Assembly: GCF_011759385.1 (NCBI RefSeq)
Contig: NZ_JAARLY010000004.1
Location: 1 to 64,000 of the forward strand
Direction: 5' to 3'
DNA from: Oleiagrimonas sp. C23AA
Lineage (GTDB): Bacteria; Pseudomonadota; Gammaproteobacteria; Xanthomonadales; Rhodanobacteraceae
Length of the DNA stretch: 64,000 nucleotides
The translations under genes and the position numbers were made by a program. Below are positions 53,261 through 61,312 of the stretch, piece by piece (the stretch's first letter is position 1; every line of letters starts with the position of its first letter). The notes below the pieces were generated by a model, which searched no databases, had not been told where the DNA came from, and was given only the letters and a program-made list of their open reading frames with translations.

Positions 53261-53737
53261 TCAGGCGGCGTCGGGAGGCGCCAGCGACATCGATGGCGAG
53301 CGTTTTACCGTGCGCAACACAAAACTGGAGTTGACGTCGGCCACGCCCGCCGTGCGCAGCAACTGGTCGAGCAAGAAGCGCGAAAAATGCTCCAGGTCGC
53401 TCACATACACGTGCAACAGGTAATCCATGTCACCGGTCAGCGCATGGCAGGCGGCCACTTCGTCCCAGCCATTGGTCAGCTCGACGAAGCGCTCCACGGT
53501 GGCCGCATCGTGCTGCTTGAGCTGCACGCGCACGAAGGCCTGCAGGCCCAGCCCGATCGCCGCTGGGTCCACCTGCGCGGCATAGCCGGCAATCACGCCG
53601 GAGGCCTCCAGTCGCTGCACGCGGCGCAGGCACGCCGATGGCGAAAGACTGACCCTTTCGGCCAGCTCGGCGTTGGTGATCCGTCCATGCCGCTGCAGCA
53701 TGGCAAGTATGCAGTGATCGGTGCGATCCATGGCCAT
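53261..53737 (-). CDS. Lrp/AsnC-family transcriptional regulator
   Basis: A 158-aa Lrp-type regulator with an N-terminal winged helix-turn-helix (ILAMLQRHGRITNAELAERV, then SLSPSACLRRVQRLEASGVI) and a C-terminal RAM ligand-binding domain (about residues 70-145). It is divergent from phhA across 147 bp, so phenylalanine catabolism is its likely target, with an aromatic amino acid as candidate effector. An ATG two codons in (53731) is equally possible. Confidence 0.9.
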   Translation of the reverse strand: MAMDRTDHCILAMLQRHGRITNAELAERVSLSPSACLRRVQRLEASGVIAGYAAQVDPAAIGLGLQAFVRVQLKQHDAATVERFVELTNGWDEVAACHALTGDMDYLLHVYVSDLEHFSRFLLDQLLRTAGVADVNSSFVLRTVKRSPSMSLAPPDAA

Positions 53738-53744
53738 TTCGAAT

Positions 53745-53790
53745 ATTCATGCGTCATATCGGCTTTTGAGCGCAATGATATTGCATGAAT
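53745..53790. promoter_or_regulatory. Inverted repeat in the lrp-phhA control region
   Basis: ATTCATGC (53745-53752) and GCATGAAT (53783-53790) are exact inverse copies 30 bp apart, with ATAT next to each inner end. The spacing puts the arms on similar helix faces, as for Lrp-type operators. Confidence 0.5.
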
Positions 53791-53884
53791 GCGGCTTAAT
53801 CACGCAATCGCGCAACCACCTTGCGCGGCGATCACCGTAAGCTGGAAGGCCACCCGTTCCGCAGCCCGCAGCAGGAGGCGCGTC

Positions 53885-54772
53885 ATGCAGATTCCCCGCA
53901 AAGTCGAACACCAGCAGACCGATCGCGGCACCATTCCGGTGTACGCCACCGGTGTGGTCGACCAGCCCTGGGATAGCTACAGCGCCACCGATCACCAGGT
54001 CTGGTCGCAGCTGTTCGCGCGCCAGCGCGAGGTGCTTCCCGGACGCGCCTGCCAGGAATTCATCGACAGCCAGAACGCGCTGCACATGAGCGCCGACGCG
54101 ATTCCGAAATTCGCCGAACTCAACCCGATCCTGCGCCAGGCCACCGGCTGGGAACTGGTCGGCGTGGAAGGTCTGCTGCCCGAGTACACGTTTTTCGAGC
54201 ACCTGGCCAACCGCCGCTTCCCGGTGACCTGGTGGATTCGCTCGCCCGATCAGATCGACTACATCTCCGAACCGGACCTGTTCCACGACCTGTTCGGCCA
54301 TGTGCCGCTGCTGATGAACCCCATCTTCGCCGACTACATGGAAGCCTACGGACGTGGCGCCATGAAGGCACACGGCATCGGCGAGCAGGCGCTGCTGAAC
54401 CTGACGCGCCTGTACTGGTACACGGTGGAATTTGGCCTGATCCGCACCGATGCGGGCCTTCGCATCTACGGTTCGGGCATCGTCAGCTCCAAGGGCGAGT
54501 CGATCTACAGCCTGGAGTCGGACGCGCCCAACCGCCTCGGTTTCGACCTGGAACGCATCATGCGCACCATGTACCGCATCGATACCTTCCAGCAGAGCTA
54601 CTTCGTGATCGACAGCTTCGAGCAGCTGTTCGACGCCACGCGACCGGACTTTGCGCCGATCTACCAGCGCCTGGCCGAACTGGAGGACTTCCCCGCCCGC
54701 GCTGTGCGCGCCGACGACACCGTGTTCCACGAGGGCACGCGCGAAGGCTTCGCCACCGACGCCGACGCCTAA
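53885..54772 (+). CDS. phhA: Phenylalanine 4-monooxygenase
   Basis: Iron- and pterin-dependent hydroxylase converting phenylalanine to tyrosine. The 295-aa bacterial form has the iron ligands His-His-Glu in DLFHDLFGHVPLL and YWYTVEFGL. Also typical are VTWWIRSPDQIDYI and IYGSGIVSSKGE. The start at 53885 has AGGAGG seven bases upstream. The pterin recycling gene phhB is not adjacent. The Lrp-type gene is divergent. Confidence 0.96.
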   Translation: MQIPRKVEHQQTDRGTIPVYATGVVDQPWDSYSATDHQVWSQLFARQREVLPGRACQEFIDSQNALHMSADAIPKFAELNPILRQATGWELVGVEGLLPEYTFFEHLANRRFPVTWWIRSPDQIDYISEPDLFHDLFGHVPLLMNPIFADYMEAYGRGAMKAHGIGEQALLNLTRLYWYTVEFGLIRTDAGLRIYGSGIVSSKGESIYSLESDAPNRLGFDLERIMRTMYRIDTFQQSYFVIDSFEQLFDATRPDFAPIYQRLAELEDFPARAVRADDTVFHEGTREGFATDADA

Positions 54773-54789
54773 CCTCCGGCGGCGGCCGC

Positions 54790-55941
54790 TTACGCCGCTT
54801 GATTCGATTCCAGCCAGCGCGCCCGCAAGACGCGCTCACAGGGTTGCGACACGGTGCGCGCCACCAGAGACCCCAAGCCCAAGGCCAGCGCCACCATGGG
54901 TACGTACCACAGGTAGCCTTCGGCCAGTGCCGAGCCCCATCGGTGATAAAGCCCCACCGCCGTGTAGACCACGAACATGTGGGTCAGATAGATCTCGTAA
55001 CTCAAACGCCCACAAGCACGCAGCCAACCCAGCCCAGGCAACGGCCGTGAGGGCGTTGCCACGCCCAGGGCGCGCTCGTGCAGCCCGATGACCAGCATCG
55101 TGGTGGCCACGACCAAGGCCAGCATCACGCCCTGGCCCAGCCATGGCCACAGGCGATCGCCCCAGATCAGCAGCAGCGCCAGGATCACACCGCCCAGCCA
55201 AGCCAGCACGCGGCCACGGCGCACCGAACCGTCTAGCTGGGCCGCCAGCAGCGCGCCGCTGGCACCGCAGGCGATGGCGGCCATACCCGGCCAATAGGCC
55301 TTCTCCAGCCAAATTTCGTTGCCATGCGCGGCCAGCGCGCGGCCCCACGGCAAGGTCAAGGCGAGCAGCACCAGCACCACGCCCAGACGCCAGCGTCGTG
55401 CCAACCCCAGGCACACCAGCGGGAAGCCGAGATAGAACAGCTCCTCGATCGACAGCGACCACAGCACGTCCCAGTTGCCGGGCAGATAGCCGGTATGCGC
55501 CTCGTACCAGTTCAGGTACAGCCCCAGCGCCGAGGCCAGTGCGCCGCCCAGCGACTGTCCCGGTCGATGGATCACGAAATCCGGCACGCCGGCAAGATGC
55601 AGCCCACTCAGTACCACCAGCACCAGCAGCAACAATGGAACGATGCGGGCAAAACGGCGCGCGTAGAAAGCACGCAGTCGCACCGCGCCCGGCTCGCCCC
55701 AGCGGCGCAGAAGATTGGTGGTGATCAGGAAACCGGAGATCACGAAGAACATGTATACCGCCGGCAGGCCGTTGTAGATCACCGCTTTGAGCAGGCGCAC
55801 CGGAAGCCACGCCGCCAGTGCGGTGTGCTGCAGCGGTATTCTCAAACCGATGTGGTTGCACAGCACCAGCACAATCGACACGCCGCGCAGCAGATCGATA
55901 CCGCTGTTGCGTGCCAGCGCACGATGTGGAGTCGATGCCAT
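54790..55941 (-). CDS. Acyltransferase 3 (OafA/YrhL-like) membrane protein
   Basis: A 383-aa polytopic protein of the Acyl_transf_3 family with about ten spans. The first span carries the IDLLRGVSIVLVLCNH signature (Arg and His conserved), followed by FFVISGFLITT and, in the middle, SLSIEELFYLGFPL. Members O-acetylate surface polysaccharides, LPS or other envelope glycans. The start at 55941 is the best guess; longer in-frame starts at 56002 and about 56040 exist and none has a good ribosome site. It is divergent from guaD and converges on phhA (17-bp gap). Confidence 0.82.
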   Translation of the reverse strand: MASTPHRALARNSGIDLLRGVSIVLVLCNHIGLRIPLQHTALAAWLPVRLLKAVIYNGLPAVYMFFVISGFLITTNLLRRWGEPGAVRLRAFYARRFARIVPLLLLVLVVLSGLHLAGVPDFVIHRPGQSLGGALASALGLYLNWYEAHTGYLPGNWDVLWSLSIEELFYLGFPLVCLGLARRWRLGVVLVLLALTLPWGRALAAHGNEIWLEKAYWPGMAAIACGASGALLAAQLDGSVRRGRVLAWLGGVILALLLIWGDRLWPWLGQGVMLALVVATTMLVIGLHERALGVATPSRPLPGLGWLRACGRLSYEIYLTHMFVVYTAVGLYHRWGSALAEGYLWYVPMVALALGLGSLVARTVSQPCERVLRARWLESNQAA

Positions 55942-56043
55942 TGGCCCGGTTTTCGTCGCTGAAACCACCAGTGTGCCGATCACGCATGCCATAGCCAACA
56001 AACTGCTAGGCTTGGCGCCGTTTTTTCGCGCCATACTCATGTC

Positions 56044-57375
56044 ATGACCCAGCTGCCCGCCCACTGCACCGCCATCCGTGGCGCCGTGCTCACCTACACC
56101 GGCGACCCGTTTGTCGAGGGCATAGAGGCCACGCGCCGCTACGAAAGCGATGCGCTGGTGGTCGTCGCCGACGGGCGCATCGTTGCCTTTGGCCCGGCCG
56201 GTGAGGTGGCACCGCAGTTGCCGGCGGGCACGCCGATAGAACAACTGCCACCCCATCAGCTGCTCAGCGCCGGCTTTATCGATACCCACGTGCACTACCC
56301 GCAGCTGCCGATCATCGGCGCCTACGGCGAGCAGTTGCTGGACTGGTTGAACCAGTACACCTTCCCCGCCGAGGCCGCCTACGCCAACATCGAGCACGCG
56401 CGCGCCGTGGCGCACACCTATTTTGCCGAGAACCTTCGCAACGGCATTACCACCGCTGCCGTCTACGGCACCGTGCATCCGCAGTCGGTGGACGCGCTGC
56501 TGGAGGTATCCGAGGCGCACAACCTGCGCACCATCGCCGGCAAGGTGCTGATGGATCGCCACGCGCCGCCGGAGCTTTGCGACACCGCGCAGAGTGGCTA
56601 CGACGACTCCAAGGCACTGATCGATCGCTGGCATGGTCGCGGCCGCCAGCTCTATGCGATCACCCCGCGCTTCGCGCCCAGCTGCTCGCCCGAGCAACTG
56701 GAAACGGCCGGCGCACTGTGGCGCGAGCGCCCGGACTGCTACGTGCAATCGCATCTTTCGGAAAACCTGGCCGAATGCGACTGGGTGGCGCAGCTGTTCC
56801 CACAGGCGGCCAACTATCTGGACGTGTACGACCGCTTCGGCCTAGTGGGACCGCGCGCGGTGTACGGCCACGGCATCCACTTGTCCGAGGGCGAACTGTG
56901 CCGCTGCCACGCCAGCCACACCGCCCTGGCCCATTGCCCGACCTCCAACCTGTTCCTGGGCAGCGGGCTGTTTCCCATGCATCAGGCCAAGCGCGCCGAC
57001 CGCGCGCTACGCGTGGGCCTGGGCACGGACCTGGGCGCGGGCACCAGCTTCTCCATGCTGGTGACCCTCAACGAGGCCTACAAGGTGGCGCAGCTGCAAG
57101 GCCAACCGCTGTCGGCCGGGCACGCTTTCTACCTGGCCACGCGCGGCGGCGCGCAGGCGCTGCATCTGGAGGACACCGTCGGTTCCATCGCGGTGGGCAT
57201 GGAAGCCGACCTGATCGCGCTGGACCTTCACTCCACGCCGATCATCGAGCACCGCATGCGCTACGCACGCGACCTGGACGAAGCGCTGTTCGTGCAGATG
57301 ACCATGGGCGATGACCGCGCCGTGGCCGCGACCTGGGTCGCCGGCGAGAAGCGCTACACACGCACCCCGACTTAG
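56044..57375 (+). CDS. guaD: Guanine deaminase
   Basis: Amidohydrolase converting guanine to xanthine and ammonia. The 443-aa chain has the metal-site GFIDTHVHYPQLP, a SHLSEN block, GHGIHLSEGE and the GTDLGAGTSFSML segment, all typical of GuaD. It is divergent from the acyltransferase gene. No other purine-catabolism gene is near. Confidence 0.93.
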   Translation: MTQLPAHCTAIRGAVLTYTGDPFVEGIEATRRYESDALVVVADGRIVAFGPAGEVAPQLPAGTPIEQLPPHQLLSAGFIDTHVHYPQLPIIGAYGEQLLDWLNQYTFPAEAAYANIEHARAVAHTYFAENLRNGITTAAVYGTVHPQSVDALLEVSEAHNLRTIAGKVLMDRHAPPELCDTAQSGYDDSKALIDRWHGRGRQLYAITPRFAPSCSPEQLETAGALWRERPDCYVQSHLSENLAECDWVAQLFPQAANYLDVYDRFGLVGPRAVYGHGIHLSEGELCRCHASHTALAHCPTSNLFLGSGLFPMHQAKRADRALRVGLGTDLGAGTSFSMLVTLNEAYKVAQLQGQPLSAGHAFYLATRGGAQALHLEDTVGSIAVGMEADLIALDLHSTPIIEHRMRYARDLDEALFVQMTMGDDRAVAATWVAGEKRYTRTPT

Positions 57376-57462
57376 GTCGCAGCCTCATTCGGGGCCCACC
57401 GCCTGCAGTGCTAGCATCAGCGACTTCCGCCGGAAGCGGCCGGCGCCGTCAGCCTGCATGCC

Positions 57463-58206
57463 ATGAAGGTCGCCCTGTTCGTACCCTGCTTCATCAACGT
57501 GCTGTACCCGAAGGTGGGTATTGCCACGCTGGAGCTGCTGGAAAAACTGGGCTGCGAGGTGGTGGTGCCGCCGGACCAGACCTGCTGCGGCCAGCCCATG
57601 GCCACCGCCGGCTGCCATGACGATGCGGCCGCCGCCGAGGCGCTGTTTGTGGATAACTTTGCCGGCTTCGAGGCGATCATCGGCCCATCAGCCAGCTGTG
57701 TGCAGCACATTCGCAAACACTTGTTCGCCATCGCACAGACCGATGCCGTCAAACACGTGCGTGCGCACACGTTCGAGCTGGTCGAATTTGTCCACGATAT
57801 CCTCGCCGTGCGTGATTTTCCGTGGGCCAGACTGGACAAGCTCATTGGCCTGCACAACAGCTGCAGCGCGCTGCGCAGCCTGGATCAGGCCGCCACCAGC
57901 GAGCTGCCCGAACAGCGCGTGTCCAAGGCGCGCACCCTGCTGGAAGGCGTGGCCGGTATCCGTTTTGCCGAGCCCAAGCGGCCCGACGAATGCTGCGGCT
58001 TCGGCGGCGTGTTTTCCGTTTTCGAGGAGGCCGTCTCGGTGCGCATGGGCCAGGACAAGGTCGCCGACCACGCCCAGGCCGGTGCCGAGCTGATCGTCTC
58101 GGCTGACACATCGTGCCTGATGCACCAGCAAGGCTGCGCACAACGCCAGGGACGCAGCATCGGCTTTGCACATATTGCCCAGGTGCTCAACGGAGACCTG
58201 TCATGA
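57463..58206 (+). CDS. lutA: Lactate utilization protein A (LldE/LutA)
   Basis: Cysteine-rich Fe-S subunit of the LutABC (LldEFG) L-lactate oxidation complex, 247 aa. It has two CCG domains, seen as QTCCGQPMATAGC (about residues 42-54) and DECCGFGGVFSV (about 180-191), each a ligand set for a cluster. It overlaps lutB by four bases. Confidence 0.93.
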   Translation: MKVALFVPCFINVLYPKVGIATLELLEKLGCEVVVPPDQTCCGQPMATAGCHDDAAAAEALFVDNFAGFEAIIGPSASCVQHIRKHLFAIAQTDAVKHVRAHTFELVEFVHDILAVRDFPWARLDKLIGLHNSCSALRSLDQAATSELPEQRVSKARTLLEGVAGIRFAEPKRPDECCGFGGVFSVFEEAVSVRMGQDKVADHAQAGAELIVSADTSCLMHQQGCAQRQGRSIGFAHIAQVLNGDLS

Positions 58207-59585
58207 GCCGCGTCGATCACGCCGGCCATGCGCGCGAATTTCTTCGCGACGAGGCGCACCGGCAATTCCACGACCAGCGCCTGTGGGAACTGCGCGAAAA
58301 GCGCGACGCGCAGTCACGCGCGGTACCCGAGTGGGAGCGCCTGCGCGAGGCGGCTTCGGCGATCAAGACGCACACGCTGTCGCAGCTGGCCGACTATCTG
58401 GAACAGTTCGAAGCGGCCGCGCGCGCCAACGGCGTCACCGTGCACTGGGCACGCGATGGCACCGAGCACAACGCCATCGTGCACCGCCTGCTGGCCGCGG
58501 CCGGCGTCGATACCTTGGTCAAATCCAAATCGATGCTGATGGAGGAATGCGAGCTGCGCCCGTTCCTGGAAGCACGCGGCATCACGGTGATGGAAACCGA
58601 TCTCGGTGAGCGCATCCAGCAGTTGGACAAGCAACCACCCAGCCACGTGGTAGTCCCCGCCGTGCACAAGCTGCGCGGTGATGTCTCCGAGGTATTTCAT
58701 CACACACTGGGCACCGAGGCCGGCTGCGAGGATGTGCCGACGCTGGCGCGCGCGCAGCGCGAGCATACCCGGCCCTTCTACGCCCGCGCCCAGGCCGGCA
58801 TGACCGGTGCCAACTTCCTGGTCGCCGAGACCGGCGCGGTGGTGGTGTGCACCAACGAGGGCAACGCGGATCTTTCGGCCAACGTGCCGCCGCTGCATAT
58901 TGTTTCGGCCGGCATCGAGAAACTGATCCCGCGCCAGGCCGACCTGGGCCTGTTCGTGCGCCTGCTCTCGCGCAGCGCGCTGGGCTCGCCGATCACCCAG
59001 TACACCAGCCATTTCCGCGCTCCGCGCGAGGGTGGCGCCATGCATATCGTGCTGGTCGACAACGGCCGCAGCACGCGCCTGAAGCAGGACAGGTTCTGGT
59101 CCTCGCTCAAATGCATCCGCTGTGGTGCCTGCATGAACACCTGCCCGGTGTACCGGCGCAGCGGCGGCCTCAGCTACGGCGCGGTGTACCCGGGGCCGAT
59201 CGGCGCGGTCATCGATCCGACCTTCAACCTGCACCGCTACAGCCAGCTGCCCTACGCCTCCACGCTCAACGGCAGCTGCACGCAGGTGTGTCCGGTGAAG
59301 ATCAACCTGCACGAACAGATCTACGCCTGGCGCCAGGTGATCGCCGAAGCCGATGAGCTGCCGCCGGCGCGACGCCGCCTGATGCGCGTGCTCGGGCGCA
59401 CCCTTGGCGACCCGGCACGCTTTCGTGCCGCGGTGCGCATCGGCGGTGCGCTGCGCCGCCGCCTGCCGCGTCTATTGCTGTACCTGCCGCTCAATACCTG
59501 GGGCCGCGGCCGCGAACTGCCGCCAATGCCCAAGGAAACCTTTCAAGAGTGGTACCGCCGCGAGCGCGGCAGGGATAAGCCATGA
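58203..59585 (+). CDS. lutB: Lactate utilization protein B (LldF/LutB)
   Basis: Iron-sulfur electron-transfer subunit of the L-lactate oxidation complex, 460 aa. The two [4Fe-4S] motifs are CIRCGACMNTCPVY (about residue 305) and, later, CTQVCPVKINLHEQ. The family blocks GANFLVAETGAVVV and NEGNADLS are present. The start at 58203 overlaps lutA (ATGA) and lutC overlaps its end, so the three are coupled. Confidence 0.95.
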   Translation: MSRVDHAGHAREFLRDEAHRQFHDQRLWELREKRDAQSRAVPEWERLREAASAIKTHTLSQLADYLEQFEAAARANGVTVHWARDGTEHNAIVHRLLAAAGVDTLVKSKSMLMEECELRPFLEARGITVMETDLGERIQQLDKQPPSHVVVPAVHKLRGDVSEVFHHTLGTEAGCEDVPTLARAQREHTRPFYARAQAGMTGANFLVAETGAVVVCTNEGNADLSANVPPLHIVSAGIEKLIPRQADLGLFVRLLSRSALGSPITQYTSHFRAPREGGAMHIVLVDNGRSTRLKQDRFWSSLKCIRCGACMNTCPVYRRSGGLSYGAVYPGPIGAVIDPTFNLHRYSQLPYASTLNGSCTQVCPVKINLHEQIYAWRQVIAEADELPPARRRLMRVLGRTLGDPARFRAAVRIGGALRRRLPRLLLYLPLNTWGRGRELPPMPKETFQEWYRRERGRDKP

Positions 59586-60169
59586 ATGCACGCCAATCCA
59601 TCCTCGCCGCACTGCGTGACAGCGGCCGCCAGCGCGGCACGCTGCCGGAACCGGCCGCGTTTGCCAGCGATCAAGACGCGAGCATGCAGGCATTCGCCAA
59701 GGCGCTGGAGGCCATGAACGGACAATGCATCGGCCCCATGCCACCGCAGCAAGCATTGGACACCTTGTTCCCGCAGGCAGCGCGGGTGGTCTCGGTGACA
59801 CCGGAAGTACGCGGCCAGCGCAAGATCACCACGAACACCGATCCGCGTTCGCTGGAAGATGTCGAGGTCGCGGTGCTGCGCGCCCCCTTCGGCGTGGCCG
59901 AAACCGGCTCGGTATTCGTCAGCGAGAAAGTATTGGTGTGCAACGCGCTGGCCTACTACGCCCAGCACCTGCTGGTGCTGCTGGACCCGGCCCAACTGGT
60001 GGCCAGCATCCACGACGCCTATGCCCGGGACGAGTTTTCCGGCACCCGCTATGCCGCGCTGATCACCGGCCCCTCGGCTACCGCCGACATCGAAGGCGTG
60101 CTCGTGCGCGGCGCCCAGGGCCCGCGTTCGCTCAGCGTGTGCTGGTGCCCGACAAGCCAGGCCAGTTAG
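59582..60169 (+). CDS. lutC: Lactate utilization protein C (LldG/LutC)
   Basis: Third subunit of the L-lactate oxidation complex, 195 aa, LUD domain. VLRAPFGVAETGSVFVSE and ALITGPSATADIEGVLVRGAQGP, in blocks ALITGPSATADIE and GVLVRGAQGP, are typical. The last residues after GPRSL are atypical (VCWCPTSQAS) where other LutC proteins end in a hydrophobic strand, so the C-terminus could have diverged. A stem-loop (60188-60207) lies 18 nt after the stop. Confidence 0.9.
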   Translation: MNARQSILAALRDSGRQRGTLPEPAAFASDQDASMQAFAKALEAMNGQCIGPMPPQQALDTLFPQAARVVSVTPEVRGQRKITTNTDPRSLEDVEVAVLRAPFGVAETGSVFVSEKVLVCNALAYYAQHLLVLLDPAQLVASIHDAYARDEFSGTRYAALITGPSATADIEGVLVRGAQGPRSLSVCWCPTSQAS

Positions 60170-60187
60170 CGCGACTTGACGACTGCT

Positions 60188-60207
60188 GCGACGCGGCAAG
60201 ACGTCGC
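60188..60207 (+). terminator. Stem-loop after lutC
   Basis: GCGACG and CGTCGC (60188-60193 and 60202-60207) around an 8-nt loop, then an A/T-rich stretch. It is weak and may be a terminator of lutABC. Confidence 0.35.
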
Positions 60208-60221
60208 ATATTTGCTTGCAA

Positions 60222-60235
60222 TTGACTGGCGTCAA
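60222..60235 (+). promoter_or_regulatory. FNR/CRP-family palindrome upstream of ompW
   Basis: TTGAC-TGGC-GTCAA is a perfect palindrome differing from the FNR consensus TTGAT-N4-ATCAA only symmetrically. Its centre is about 41.5 bp upstream of a start predicted from TAGATG (60256-60261), the classic activating distance. Confidence 0.6.
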
Positions 60236-60255
60236 CCACGCTGCAGCGCCGCAGG

Positions 60256-60261
60256 TAGATG
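60256..60261 (+). promoter_or_regulatory. Probable -10 box of ompW
   Basis: TAGATG, with no recognisable -35. Its distance from the FNR-type palindrome fits an activator-dependent promoter. The leader to the ATG at 60311 would be about 42 nt. Confidence 0.4.
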
Positions 60262-60310
60262 CTCCTCTCCGCGATTTCATCGACTCATAGATCGTTCGAG
60301 GAGTACCACC

Positions 60311-60931
60311 ATGTTGAAAGTTCTTTCCGTCGCCGTGGCCGGTGTGCTGGCGCTGGGCGCGAGCACCGTGTCGCACGCGGCCGATGCCAATCCGTGGGTG
60401 TTCAAGTTTGGCGTACACACCGTGCAGCCCAAGTCCGACAACGGCCGCCTCGCTGGTGGCGCATTGAAAGCCGACGTCGGCAACGACACCAAGCCGACGT
60501 TGTCGCTGGAATACATGTTCACGCCGAACTGGGGGGTGGAAGTGCTGGGTGCACTGCCGTTCAAGCATGAACTCAAGCTCAATGGCGCCAAGGCCGGCAC
60601 CTTCAAACACCTGCCGCCGACAGTCAGCGTGCAGTATCACTTCAACCCCAACGGCCAGATTTCACCGTTTGTCGGCGTGGGCCTGAACTACACCACCGTG
60701 TTCGACGAAAAGACCACCGGTCCACTGGCCGGCACCAAACTCTCGGTGGGCGATTCCTGGGGCGAGGCGCTGCACGTGGGTCTGGACTACAACTTCGCAC
60801 CGCGCTGGCTGTTCACGGTCGACGCGCGCTGGATGAATATCGATGCCAAGGCCAAGGTCAATGGCGCCTCGGTGGGTACCGTGCACGTCGATCCGATGGT
60901 CTATGGCGTAGCGTTCGGTTATCGCTTCTAA
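60311..60931 (+). CDS. ompW: OmpW-family outer-membrane protein
   Basis: Small eight-stranded barrel of 206 aa with a signal peptide (about residues 1-23, ending SHA). Typical OmpW segments are WVFKFGVHTVQPKSDN after the signal, PTLSLEYMFTPNWGVEVLGA and SPFVGVGLNYT. It ends in Phe (FGYRF) as barrel proteins do. OmpW is linked to small hydrophobic molecules and to oxygen and osmotic shifts. GAGGAGT lies before the ATG, and an FNR-type palindrome lies upstream. Confidence 0.92.
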   Translation: MLKVLSVAVAGVLALGASTVSHAADANPWVFKFGVHTVQPKSDNGRLAGGALKADVGNDTKPTLSLEYMFTPNWGVEVLGALPFKHELKLNGAKAGTFKHLPPTVSVQYHFNPNGQISPFVGVGLNYTTVFDEKTTGPLAGTKLSVGDSWGEALHVGLDYNFAPRWLFTVDARWMNIDAKAKVNGASVGTVHVDPMVYGVAFGYRF

Positions 60932-60976
60932 AGCGCATATATCGCGCTTGAGTTCATGCGGCCCATGCCGCGTGAC

Positions 60977-61017
60977 GGGCGTCGCCGGGGTGAGCAGCCG
61001 GCGGCGCCCGCTCTTTT
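60977..61017 (+). terminator. Intrinsic terminator after ompW
   Basis: A 12-bp stem with one G-T pair (60977-60988 and 60998-61009), a 9-nt loop and a T-run at 61014-61017. It lies 45 nt after the ompW stop. Confidence 0.8.
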
Positions 61018-61024
61018 ATCCACA
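61016..61024 (+). promoter_or_regulatory. DnaA box
   Basis: Perfect TTATCCACA, overlapping the T-run of the ompW terminator. Confidence 0.55.
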
Positions 61025-61290
61025 GAGGCATCCACACACATGCAGGCGCCTTTGCGGCGGAACGTGGTTTGAAATGGGCCGTAAAGGGTGTGGATCAACT
61101 CCAGCGCATGGCGGTCCATCCGTGGACATGGTGGCCATGCCAGGGTCGCGCCAAAGCGGTACAGGCTGTGGACACTTTCAATAAAATTTATTTTTATCAA
61201 TGCCTTGAATAACAACCCCCAAGTGGATAAATACGTCCGCGCGGATGGCTCGGGGGCCTCAGAGGGCCGGGTGGATATCACCTTGGGTGA

Positions 61291-61299
61291 TGTGGATAA
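61291..61299 (-). promoter_or_regulatory. DnaA box
   Basis: Perfect TTATCCACA on the minus strand, 13 bases past the toxin gene stop. Confidence 0.55.
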
Positions 61300-61312
61300 G
61301 ATCATAGGAAAC

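Larger units (their letters stand above)
60932..61312. other. DnaA-box-rich intergenic region
   Basis: A 381-bp gap. After the ompW terminator it has perfect DnaA boxes TTATCCACA at 61016-61024 (plus) and 61291-61299 (minus), and boxes with one mismatch at 61089-61097 and 61222-61230 (minus). Several TCCACA-core copies also occur. Between them lies an AT-rich block (61178-61215). A 125-codon frame across the region on the minus strand has no protein-like character and is not called. Confidence 0.6.

Noticed and set aside
55942-56754. In-frame upstream extension of the acyltransferase 3 gene
   Set aside because: Mostly antisense to guaD. The conserved first membrane helix starts shortly after residue 10 from 55941. 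Only the few codons to about 56040 remain possible.
60928-61305. 125-codon open frame on the minus strand through the DnaA-box region
   Set aside because: No ribosome site, no motif, atypical residue use, and it covers a strong terminator.
60932-61312. Calling the DnaA-box region the chromosomal oriC
   Set aside because: No dnaA, dnaN, recF, gyrB, rpmH or parAB gene is near, and flanking gene orientation is opposite to the usual pattern. Kept only as an open finding.
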